A stretch of 64,000 bases of DNA from the NCBI RefSeq assembly GCF_000204055.1, contig NW_006768766.1, positions 3,363,037 to 3,427,036 on the forward strand, written 5' to 3'. Shown here one piece after another: positions 54,191 through 64,000 of this stretch. The notes beneath the pieces are model-generated. The model was not told the DNA's origin. It ran no database searches and saw only the letters and a list, made by a program, of their open reading frames with translations. Made by a program: the position numbers and the translations under genes. The DNA is from Melampsora larici-populina 98AG31 (lineage: Eukaryota; Basidiomycota; Pucciniomycetes; Pucciniales; Melampsoraceae). The first letter of the stretch is position 1. Each line of letters starts with the position of its first letter.

Positions 54191-54474
54191 AGAGGGCTAT
54201 GACCCGGACCTGACCCCAACCGCCCAAGCCTGCCCAATGACTTCCTGGCGGCAAGCGGTACACGCCCCGGGTCATCCAAGGCTGCCCTACAGAGTACCAT
54301 AAGCCCCGCCACGGGCCCGGGCCTATCAGGGCGCCAGCCTGCCCTGGCGTTTTTGGTCCTATTTTAACAATACAGCCCAATACAGGCACTATCTGCATGG
54401 CCCAGGCTAGTACCAGCGACGCCCCGTGACCCCTCTCTTCTTTTTTTTTTTTTTTTTTTTTTTTCTGTCATAGC
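54191..54474. other. GC-rich unique insert and poly-T between LTR fragments
   Basis: Composition differs sharply from its neighbours (CCCGGACCTGACCCCAACCG, GGGCCCGGGCC). It ends in a T(24)-type run at 54443-54464, which on the minus strand is a poly-A tail, suggesting a retroposed sequence inserted in LTR fragment a. Confidence 0.5.
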
Positions 54475-55433
54475 TGTGAGGGTTGGGTGCTCTCTTGAGT
54501 ACTCAATGCTCACTAATGGGGCTAGTAGGATCTTATAATTTATGTAAATAAGTTTATATTGCAAATATAAAAGTATTTACAAGGGATTCAGAATAGAATT
54601 AGAGAGAGAGAGAGAGAGAGGGAAGGATAATGATAAAATATTATTTATAGAGAGTGAAGGATGGATCCTAGTCCTTCCTTTAATCTTCCAGTTGACAGAT
54701 TAAAGAGTGATGTAGAGTTCACTATACTAGTTGTTCTATGGTCACTAACCTTGGGTTGTTTTTATGGTCACCAACCTTGGGTTATTCTATGGTCACCAAC
54801 CTGGGTTGTTATATGGTCACCAACCTTGGGTTGTTATATGGTCACCAACCTATTAGAGTTCTACCTAGGGAAAGTAGAGGATCCTGAGAAAGGGATGAAG
54901 ATTATTACTTGCTTTTAATCAGGGAACAGATTAAAGTAGTGAAGATATCACTAGTCTTATATGTATAAGACTCTTGATATTTACTTCAGTAGAACTTTGA
55001 TTGTTCTTAAAAGTGGTGTGTAATAAAAGCTTGCGGGGAATCTCTGAAGGCTGAGAGAGGAGGGGTTTATATACTCTCCTCTCTAAACCTAACTGTAGTG
55101 ATATTTGTTATTATCACTACATTGGTTTAGGGTTACTCTTTACTGTATGTCAATAATGATTACTAGTAATGCTTAATTACATATACATGCCATGTGTAAC
55201 ATGTACTATACGCTTTTAACTCTTGACACTGAGTTATGAGGTGTAAATGGTGTTTTATTACATGTTACATGTTGTTTTACGGGTTTGTGTATATGTAATA
55301 AAGGTTTTGATACATTGTATTACATGTTACATACAGTCTATGCTCAGTATGTGACATGTAATTGATTTTATACATGGTGTTTTTACTATTACAGGTTAGT
55401 TTTGGGTAGATGTATATGTACTCAGGGCTGACA
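54475..55433 (-). repeat. LTR b, complete, minus strand, with internal minisatellite
   Basis: On the minus strand it begins TGTCAGCCC (55433) and ends CCCTCACA (54475), 959 bp. It has a TATA-like GAGAGTATATAAACC near 55075-55061. Tandem units TATGGTCACCAACCTTGGGT (about 24 bp, five copies) lie at 54735-54855, and an (AG)n run at 54600-54622. Confidence 0.75.
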
Positions 55434-55994
55434 ATAGCCCTAATTACATATCATACATAACATGTATATGTAAACATCAAGAGTCTTACAAAGATAAGAC
55501 TAGTGATAAACTTCTTACAACTTTAATCATCTTCCTGATTAAAAGTAAGTAATACATTCCTTCACATCCCTCTGGAACCTCTACGTCCCCCAAGTAGAAA
55601 TCAAACTGGGTTGGTGACCTCTAACAGCCCCAGGTTAGTGACCTTAAGAAGAACTTTCAGGTTGGTGACCATAAGAACAACCAGTTTGGTGATCTCTATC
55701 TCACCCTTTAAATCTGTTAATTGAAGATTAAAGGAAGGTCTTGGATCCAACCTTCATCTCTTAATTATAACACTTGTTATTATTAGAATCTCCTTTTAAG
55801 GAGTCAACTAACTGTAGTCTGTCTGGATTTGTCCAAACAGACTGTAAGTCCCCCTTTCCTCCTTTTCTTTCCTTTCTTTATTTCATATTGTAATTACTAC
55901 ATATTTGAAATAAAGAATTGAAATTTCCTATCAAACCTACTATTTGCCCATTTATTGAGCTTAGAGCACTTCTAAAGAGCACCTTACCCTCACA
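55429..55994 (+). repeat. LTR c, plus strand, internally deleted
   Basis: Starts TGACAATAGCCCTAATTACA head-to-head with LTR b and ends CACCTTACCCTCACA. It carries diverged GGTTGGTGACC units at 55600-55700 and lacks the TATA part present in b and d. Confidence 0.65.
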
Positions 55995-56600
55995 CCTGGG
56001 ATCACCTTGATTTGATCAATTCCCCTCTGAACACCCTATTCCTTTCAAACCATAGCTCTGCTGAGGACAATTGGAAGGCTTCAACCCCCCTTGCCCTGCC
56101 AATTCCTTCCTCTACCGCCCATGTGTATCCTGTACCCTCTTACCTTGAACTCAACCCACCATCTCCCCATGCTGAGGCATCCCCATGTGAGCAAACACCA
56201 GCTCTGGACCCTTGTACCCAAGCCTTGAAACATAAACAGATCTTGCTTGAGAGAGTCAGAGGCCCCACCCTTGAGGAATCCCCCAATCTCACTCAATCCT
56301 TGAAGGGTAAAGGGAAGTAGGTCTCCCATAAGGCCTCATATCAATACTCCAACTGGTACCAGCTTGACAAGATCTTCAAAGCGCCCCAAGAAACATGGAC
56401 CCAATACCTCAGAGCCTTGTCCCGGGCTTCCTTGTGAAGCCAAGCAAAAGGGTGAGCTTTCCAGGCTCAAGGTTCAGGTCACCACAGTTCTCAAAGCTCA
56501 GCCATGATTGAGCCCAACGCCCCAGCAACCACCTCCCTCTCCAATTATGCCATTAAACCCCCCTCTCTTGTCACCACCTTCATACACCGCGACTCTGGTC
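55995..56600 (+). other. internal region between LTR c and d, gag-like remnant
   Basis: The frame 56012-56320 (LALPIPSSTAHVYPVPSYLE..., ALKHKQILLERVRGPTLEES) is Pro/Ser-rich and ends in KGKGK; it may be the 5' end of a gag. No pol is present. Confidence 0.35.
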
Positions 56601-57526
56601 TCCAATACCCCAGCTAACACCTTATACAGCATCTCTACATGTACATATATCTTAGAAACATTTGTAACATGTAATAACATATGTATACAACACTAATTAC
56701 ATATATACGTACTCAAGAAATAATATGTAACATATAAGATTACATACAAAAACAATAGTAACATCTCATAACTCAGTATCAAGAGTTAAAAATGCTTATA
56801 TTGCATAAAACACTTAATGATTACTGAACACAACATTAAGTGTAATTAATTATAAAAATAGTAAAAATAACAATTATAAACCTACTATTGTAACACTTGT
56901 GTATATCACAATATTAGGTTTAGAGAGCTGAATATATAAACCAAAACTCAGTTCATCCTCAGAGGAAAAACTAAGTTTATACATACCTATTTCTAAAGAA
57001 CCATCAAGAGTTCCAATAGAATAAAAATCAAGAGTATTACAAATAGTAATACTAGTGATTCATTCTATACTACCTTGATTATTCCTGACTAGATCCAAGT
57101 AAGTTATACATTCCCCTTCTTGATCCTCCACTTCCCCTAAGTAGTTTCTATACTAGGTTGGTGACCTCCAAGATAATAACCAATAGGTTGGTGACCTCCA
57201 AGGTAATAACCAAACAGTTTGGTGACCTCTAAGAGATAACCATCCTGGTCTCATCCCTTACATAGTAGTAAATCAAAACTCTTCTTTAAGAGTCAACTAA
57301 ATTTAGTCTACCAGGATTTGTCCCAGCAGACTCCTAGTTGTTTAAGTATTATCCACTCATCTCATCCTCATCTCATATTCCTCTTACCTTCCTATCATCC
57401 TCCCTTTCTCTTGTAACTAGTTATAATCTGAAATATAATAATATTCATTATACTTCACTACATATCTAGTCCCAATACCACCTTTTAGTGAGTGTAGCCT
57501 CCTTCTAAAGAGTCACTACCCTCACA
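56601..57526 (+). repeat. LTR d, plus strand
   Basis: Shares the GTAACATGTAATAACATA region, CATAACTCAGTATCAAGAGT, the TATA-like GAATATATAAACC at about 56928, GGTTGGTGACCTCCAAGATA units at 57152-57240 and the CACTACCCTCACA end with copies b and c. Its start is approximate. Confidence 0.65.
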
Positions 57527-58159
57527 AGTTCTTTCAAGACATGCACACTGGGCTTGATGTCTTTTGACTTTTCTTTGTGTGGTTCAACAAACTTTGATCA
57601 AACCCTCCCTGGACTTCATCAGAGACAATGGCCATGATGGGGTGACTTGCCACTATTTTGGAGTTGATCAAGTTGCATCAGTGCCCCTTGACACACTCTG
57701 ACCCTGTGACTGCTCTGCTACCCCAATCTTCCCTTCCTGGACCTTCCAACCTGTTGGAGTCCATCATTCCTATCTTACCTCCAGTTTAGGCTATCCAGGT
57801 GTGTACCAGATGTGATGGCCATGCAACTGCATGTATGAAAGTACTGATCTGGGATACAACCAGTCAGAGTGATGAAGTCACATGTGTGTACACAGCATGG
57901 ATCAGTAAATGATCATACATCAACAAAAGATCATAGCAGCATGCCACATGTCACGTACTCTAGCACATTGTCACAGATCATGGGGGGATGTTGATGTATG
58001 ATCATGTAGAAGAGAGTTTGGCTCTAACCAGGTGTCCCCAGGCCCCAGACTAGGGTGATGGGCACCCAAGGGGTGGCTAGTCACAGGCATTTCTGATAGT
58101 ATGCTTAGCACACACTGGGCTCATATCCTGTTAGAGTTACAGGTTAGCAAAGAAATCTA
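57527..58159. other. repeat-derived spacer with a possible LTR start
   Basis: GGGGGGA followed by TGTTGATGTATGATCATG at 57982-58006 looks like a polypurine tract and 3' LTR start; the inverse ATGATCATACATCAACA is at about 57909. A stretch at 57788-57860 is a diverged copy of 58228-58300. No gene. Confidence 0.4.
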
Positions 58160-58236
58160 GTAGACCAGGATTTGAACCTTGGACCTCAGTGTTAGCTTGG
58201 ACACATGCTAGACTGCCTTGGCCACTAGGCTATCCG
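58160..58236 (-). repeat. tRNA-like (SINE-type) sequence
   Basis: On the minus strand an A box TAGCCTAGTGG (58232-58222) is followed by a B box GGTTCAAATCC (58178-58168), in a sequence resembling a class II tRNA (GGATAGCCTAGTGGCCAAGG ... CCTGGTC). Spacing (about 45 bp between boxes) fits a tRNA with a long variable arm. The region upstream on that strand is repeated at 57788-57860, which favours a tRNA-derived repeat over a working tRNA gene. Confidence 0.5.
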
Positions 58237-58872
58237 GGCTAGTACCAGGTGCAACAGCCATGCAACTGTATGTACATGGTACTGATCTGTATTAAAGAGG
58301 TGCACACTGGTTCTGTGGTAGGATGACAGTATGCTACATAAAGTGTGGTTCAAATAGCTGCCTGCAGATCCGGTCATGGACAAGTGTAAAGCTAGTAGTT
58401 GGCATCTGAGGAGCAGTTGTTTGAAGCTGGCGGTCTTTCTGTACCCATCAGGATTCTGGGAGAGGCTCAAAGAGTAATAAATCAGAAACCTCAAGTGCTT
58501 TAGCTTACTGTTGGTCTTGCATGTTCATCTTTGTCTTATCTTTACTGTGTCTTTGTTGGATGAAAAATCTTCCTTGAATGAAAGTGCCCTTTCCGCTTTC
58601 ATGACTTGCAAAAAAAACTGAATTGTGATATTCACAACAATCTTGTGATTGACTCATTGTAGTTTTATATGGTATTAACTGTATCTTAAGAATGAATGAG
58701 AAAGAAAAACTGGAGGTTAATTTGTAAAAAATCAAAATGAAAACTTCAGAGTTGGAAGAGTATGTATGCAAAGACTATATACAGTGAAATTTCATCAGTA
58801 AAGAGCAGTGAGAAAAGATATATACATTGAAGACAGGAGTTCAACAGTTTGACGAGCACAGGGAACATGAAA

Positions 58873-60624
58873 TCAGATTTCTGAATTTGGGCAATTGTGA
58901 ACATGTCCAACACAGCCTTGCACCTCTCGAACTTCATCAAATATCTTCAAAAAAATATGCGCAGTCTCTTTATACTTATATCCATCGCATGTGTTGCTTT
59001 TAAGCAGAATTTCAAGGGGTCCAAGCGCAGATGCCAAAATAGAATGTGTGGCAGAGAGCCTACACTCGCAGTTGGAGATGGATGGCATAGCTTCCTCTAT
59101 CTTGCAGGTCAAGACTAATTCAAAGAGAGAAATTGGCCAATACAAATTATTGAAATGATAATCAAGACTAACATCAGTTATATAAACCATCAATGCTCAA
59201 GAACTAAAACACAAACCAACCTTTTTTTCCTCCATTCTCAGATCCTTCAAATTCCGCCGCTGAAGGCACATCACCCTCAAACATGTGATCATTTGGAGGA
59301 AGCAGAAGCTCTTGAGAAGCAGAATGTTGTAAGCTGAGAGGAGGTGATGAAGATCTAAATTTATCCCTTCTGATGCCCGCTCTGATAGAAGAGCTCTCTA
59401 CGCCACGTGATCGAAGCTGTTTGACAATTCCAGGAGGAGAATTTTGGTGTCTATAACTGGGGTATGGGTGATACCTTATCATACCAGCTTCAAAAGCAGA
59501 GCTCTCAAGAGAGTGTGATTGAAGTTGATTAAAAACGCCCGATCCAGAATCTTGAAAACGACTGAGTGAGTAAAATCGACTATGTTGTTTGTCAGAAGCT
59601 CCAAAAGTGGTGTATTCTGAGCTGTGCCTTGATGATGATTGCAGTTGATCGTGGACTCCAGAAGCGATATGTAAGCTAGGAGTTGGTAGAGGAGATATGA
59701 ATTTATGTTCTTTCTGGACATTCTCAACAGAAGATCTCTCTGAGCCATGAGTTCGAAATTGATCAGTGTCAATGTCCATGAGAACTTCTGCTCTGCCTCG
59801 GTTTTTGTGAGTGATGGGGCTGTCAGCGTGCCAGTGAGCTGGAGGAATGATTCCCAAAGTGTGAAAGGTACGGCCAAGACAGTAATACAAATCAGTTAAA
59901 ATAAACTCAAGCATTGCATATTATAAAAGACGTATGCGTATTTGAAAGACAGGTCAAGAGATCAAGTATCAGACCTACATATCACATCAGCAGCATCCAA
60001 TAGCATACTAATACCACTGGAAGTCAAAGCGGGCGACCAATTTGCTGTACCTACAGAACAAAAAGAACACACCAATCAGAGTTATATTCCAGAAGGCTCT
60101 ACAAAAAGTGTACAGATCTTTTTCAAACGTACGTAGGAAACATGAAGGGTCAATCAAAGTGTTATTGTGATTGGTACCCAAAAATTCAAGCTCGCGGTTA
60201 TTGGTTGAGCCAGGAGCAAGGAAGGGATCACCTGGTGTGGGAGCAAGCGGGCCGTCGTCTGATATTTCACTTGAGAAGCTACTTGGGTAAGAAAAATTGA
60301 ACACATCGCTTTGGGTGGGTTCTGGTGTACGAAAAGGGTCACTGCAAGTCTGAGTTGACTTGGTTTGCAATGAAGGTGTTCGAAAGGTAACCGGGTCCAT
60401 CGGGTGTGTTCCAAGCGTTTGCACGGTAGTTCCAAGGGTTGAGTCATTGCAAGCGGCTGTTGTTTGTTTGAAAAAAATGAAGTCAGCTTCAAAGATAAGT
60501 AACTTGTCCAAAAGCTGTGATGAGAAAGCCTACCAAACCAGTCTCTTGCGTTTGTAATGTGGTACTTCAAGTAAGCAATTGAGCGCCTTACTACCATCAT
60601 TACAAGTGCTACAGTGTCAAACAA
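58873..60624 (-). CDS. unrecognised intron-rich gene
   Basis: Minus-strand exons appear to run from ATG 60624 (MFDTVALVMMVVRRSIAYLK) through about 60455-60137 (Thr/Pro-rich, SDVFNFSYPSSFSSEISDDG), about 60053-59968 (TANWSPALTSSGISMLLDAA), 59914-59222 and 59110-58873 (VLTCKIEEAMPSISNCECRL..., HIFLKIFDEVREVQGCVGHV), each bounded by plausible GT-AG sites. The 59.2-59.7 kb exon has a degenerate repeat of about 38 residues (SGVHDQLQSSSRHSSEY, SGVFNQLQSHSLESSAF, PGIVKQLRSRGVESSSI). No family recognised; reading frame is maintained, so it may be a live lineage-specific gene. Confidence 0.35.
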
Positions 60625-61654
60625 CTGTTAGGCTTTGAAAGATATCAGAGAAGCTAACACAAGTTGATTCACAAAAGAAATTGAGGATTTAGTCAGAAGG
60701 GGTTTATTGATATGAGAAATTTAAAAGTTGAGGATGCAGTAGACAAGAGGTTTCTGGGCATACCAAAAGTACGTATATGTACCCAGCGCAGTTGTCAGGT
60801 GCTTGATTTTTGGTACCAGACATCAAGAACTCCGCCTTTCTCATTTTTGGAACATCAGAGGAAAGCTTCCGCGGTGAAATTATAAGACCAAAAGGGGGGC
60901 CTACGGACCTTTATCCCCTTATGGGGTTGCCGTGGTGCTATTGCCATCAGTCGGACAACAAAACAATCTTGATTGGAGGGTTTTTTGAACTATATTGACA
61001 AGTCTTTGTCCTTCAAGACGCCACTAGGTGGAGCGATTCTCATTCAACGCTTTTTGTCGCATCTTATCTCTTTTCAAAACTAATTGTATCTGATCATTTG
61101 AAAAAGACCTTCCTTCAAATAACTTGGTGCACACCGAAAGGAAGACTTCAGCTGGCAACAAAAATGGGAAGCAAACAGACTATAAGAAGATCTTATTTTC
61201 ACTCATGATAATTCCAATGAGAAAGAAGAAGATGGTGAGCTACTTCCTTTCACAATTGGATCTTGATACTTGATCAAAGGGTTGCTTGCTTTAATCTCAC
61301 CGCGGAACGCTGTATCCTTCGACTGGTAGTTGAGTCGAGGCTGTCAAGGGGGTACAGAAATCGAATAACCTCTCAACAGGTACCAACAGAGGACACCTGT
61401 AAACTTCCCTCTGAATCACCCCCACCGAAGATTTGTTTTTGAATTTCACTACCCGAAACTAGCAAAATCCCGCTCAACAAACCCGATACCTGGAATGGTC
61501 GAGGTAGGCGGCAGGCCAGTCCATCGGTGCACACCAAACCACCCCTTTGGGGCACTTCACTCGACTTAATAACTTTACAATTTTCTTCATTTTTCATTCT
61601 ACATACAATAATCACATCTCATCCATTTCTTTCTCTTACTCACCACCCAACATG
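60625..61654. other. intergenic, no gene seen
   Basis: No coding frame or repeat of note. Confidence 0.45.
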
Positions 61655-63900
61655 ACACGCAAGAAGAAAGCAGATACGCACATGCTTGTCTCACTGGGAT
61701 CAACACCTAAGCAGAGTCAAAGAGCTTAGAGAGGTTACCTCACCAAGGAAGATTCCTACGATTCCCCAATCAATATCTGACGCTTTTGGGATCAGTACTA
61801 GTGATGAACTCAACCATCAGCCTCTTGACAATGAAGATTTAGTTGATAATCCCGATCTAGCTCATTTTATGCCTCGTCTTGATGAATCAGAAGCAAATGA
61901 ATCAACAATACCTACTGTTGCTTAACAATTTTCTCAAGACAGCTGAGACTAGTGGAATGATACATTGCGAGCTCAACTCATTTCCCGAAGACAGCTTTCT
62001 CAATCCCGCTTTTACAATTTCATCATCAACTTTGGAACGAGACTGTTGTATCAAGCACAGGATATGTAAATGCTTTGTGTAAATTCCTTATATCACGAAT
62101 CAATCAAAGCAATACCAACACAAAACCCAAAAGTACTCCAGTCCGGTCTCTCATTCACAATTGAGATTTAAGAAAGTAATTTTCACATTCAGTCAATACT
62201 GATCGATCAATGATTCTCTGTACTAAGCGGATATATACAGAAGGCCTGAAGCTCTCTCTTGCTCAGCTTCTGGCAGACCGTTGTGCGTGTTGTTTTGGTC
62301 CAGCCATCAATGAAAAGAAGATTTACTTCAAGAGCCAGATGTTATAATTGCCTTAGATGGCAATTTTCAACATTGTCACTATACACAATCTAGCAAGGAT
62401 AATCTGACCGAAGATGAATATCCTGATATCTTTGTCAAGCCCTCGTGTATGAAGAAGAATGAAATGATTCAGAATTCGACTGAAACTCGAGTGAAAGATA
62501 TGAAGGTAAGTCTTTGAATTGATTTCATCAAGTCCAATTGAGCTATTGCTGATTTGAAACACCTCCAGACTCCGTGTGCTGACTCTCACACTGCAGCAAA
62601 CAACGTCAGAAACTCCCAAAACTGGCGAAAAGTGAGTAGATTTTCTCAATCTCTTATCAGCTCCTTTGATATCTGTCTCATCTTTTGAATCCTCAAAAAC
62701 AGGCTGCATTACCCGTTAAGCATCCTGGAGAACTTCTTGATAGATATACCCAACATCTAGGTCTGAGTACTGTACGATATTGGATGTCAATTGGAAGTAC
62801 ACATCAAAAAGGCAAGTGCAGTATACTATTCTACCTATTGATTTGACATCGATTTTTAATTGTTTTGTACAATCAGCAAAATTTTCTTGAGAACCTCAGC
62901 AAACAAATCAGTTTTGGCACATCTGTATTTCACGCCTACATGCACAACTGGGCATGTCAAGTGATGTACAATCCCCGCTTCAACGCCTTTTGGGTATTAT
63001 ACGATGGTCAGGGACTCAAAAGGTTTTGGTCTTTCCTGTCCGTATTGGTGGCTCTGAATCGTATCTCAACGCGCCTTCATCGACTGCTGAACATCAATTT
63101 GAGGACGAGTTTCTATGTCGAGATAACATTAATGTCAACAGGTATGTCGGAGTGATTGAAATGAAAGTGTCTAGTGATGATTAATTCTTATCCTACTCAT
63201 CATAGCCATATGGCTTTTACGTAGACTACGGAACGCTCAAACAGTCTCTCATCAAGCTAGAACTGCACTTACAAACTTGTCACACACAAGAAGTTTGCTG
63301 TTTCCTACCATCAGCTACACTGATGACTTTCTACATCAACAATGATTTTTGGAGCGCAATTCTCAAAAGAACAGGCGTCATGTAAAGGAAGAACAAAAAT
63401 TGGAACTGGGTCAACTGCTATACTATGAGGAGATGGCGAAAAATGAATGGTATGTTTTCCTATTACTTGTCTGGTACTATCCACAGCACAAGGCTAATTT
63501 TGATTTGGTTGAACAAGGATAGTCTGGATAAACACAGTACTCACAAAAAAAAGATCAAAAAACAGCGTGCAAAGATTGGTTCTGAAGCTGTTCTCAATGA
63601 TTTGAATGTAAGCTGATTGTTTCTCTCTCTCATTGAATGAATCATCACCAACCTCACATCATACCTTGGTAGCTCCCGAACAAGACCAAATATTAAAAAT
63701 TTGGTATGCTAAACAAGAGGTTTGTGATCAATTCATAGCAATTTGCGAACAAAAACGCCCATTGGATCTAAGTCGACAGGATGGAAAGCATTCAAGTATT
63801 GGTAACACAATTTCTTTATTTCTTTGATCTTAAATACCAAGTCAAAGTGGTCTTTTTTAATATACATTTCCCTCTATTTACAGGTCATAACAACAAAACA
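61655..63900 (+). pseudogene. KDZ (Kyakuja-Dileera-Zisupton) transposase relic
   Basis: ATG 61655 opens MTRKKKADTH. Coding pieces in varying frames include HHQLWNETVVSS (about 62022-62058), CADSHTAANNVRNSQNW before GTGAGT (about 62575-62630), ISFGTSVFHAYMHNWACQVM then YNPRFNAFWVLYDGQGLKRF and STRLHRLLNINLRT (62907-63110), KKIKKQRAKIGSEAVLNDLN and IWYAKQEVCDQFIAICEQKR then PLDLSRQ (63540-63785). The block with FGTSVFHAY-H-W-CQ, YNPR, G-L-R-W-L and STRLHR is the signature of KDZ transposases, common in rust fungi. Short introns and frame breaks (for example the TAG at 61727 region) indicate a relic. It may continue past the right edge. Confidence 0.75.
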
Positions 63901-64000
63901 CCTTGATGCTAACACACAGTATGAAATGTGTGTCAGTTACCTCAGTATAAAGATGTAAATAATACAAGTTGTTAGCTGTATAAATGTAGATATATTTAAA

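Noticed and set aside
58160..58236. Functional tRNA gene
   Set aside because: Acceptor stem pairing is not convincing and the flank is repeated nearby; a tRNA-derived repeat is safer.

Overview
The window looks like accessory DNA of a eukaryote, most probably a rust fungus (Pucciniales). The evidence is short GT-AG introns of about 40-150 bp, AT-rich spacers, BTB-type host genes, and a mix of transposon families seen in basidiomycetes: KDZ, Plavaka-type CACTA, hAT, copia and tyrosine-recombinase (YR, DIRS-like) retrotransposons. There are no bacterial-style operons. A run of exactly 100 N at 33426-33525 is a scaffold gap. Species cannot be told from the sequence.

Layout. 1-760: tandem repeats and T-rich DNA. 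760-5324: a full but decayed YR retrotransposon (gag, RT/RNase H, tyrosine recombinase). 5821-7885: a 5'-truncated relative, cut by a 193-bp CACTA-like MITE. 8354-9236: a pair of 289-bp direct repeats abutting a DDE transposase gene with three introns (9232-11233). 12624-12776: a fold-back element.

14725-32241 is a nested stack. A copia element on the minus strand is interrupted by a 1.16-kb CACTA-like element (16480-17643), by a terminal-inverted-repeat element with a 7-bp target duplication (17740-31060), and by a 383-bp CACTA-like MITE (31524-31906). Removing the first two restores the copia gag frame. The large element holds a nearly intact minus-strand YR retrotransposon (24644-30146), and its left inverted repeat is itself split by a 5.1-kb hAT transposon (17754-22867).

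32624-33100: a Plavaka transposase fragment. 33650-47300 is gene-poor and holds single-copy-looking but mostly broken host genes: a GT69/CAP59-like glycosyltransferase fragment, a BTB gene, then minus-strand relics of an NAD synthetase, a long-chain acyl-CoA synthetase and a KDM5-type JmjC demethylase packed into about 3 kb. 47589-51739: a nearly complete Plavaka/CACTA transposase gene. 52990-57526: palindromic repeats and a cluster of four LTRs carrying minisatellites. 58160-58236: a tRNA-like repeat. 58873-60624: an unrecognised intron-rich gene. 61655-63900: a KDZ transposase relic.

Most interesting: the YR retrotransposon at 24644-30146 has five phase-consistent candidate introns in gag and a sixth joining gag in frame to pol. 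The relative at 760-5324 has a matching phase-2 gag-pol intron. Many premature stops in the window are TGA where an ancestral CGA (Arg) is likely, mostly in a TCGA context, which suggests RIP-like or CpG deamination damage.
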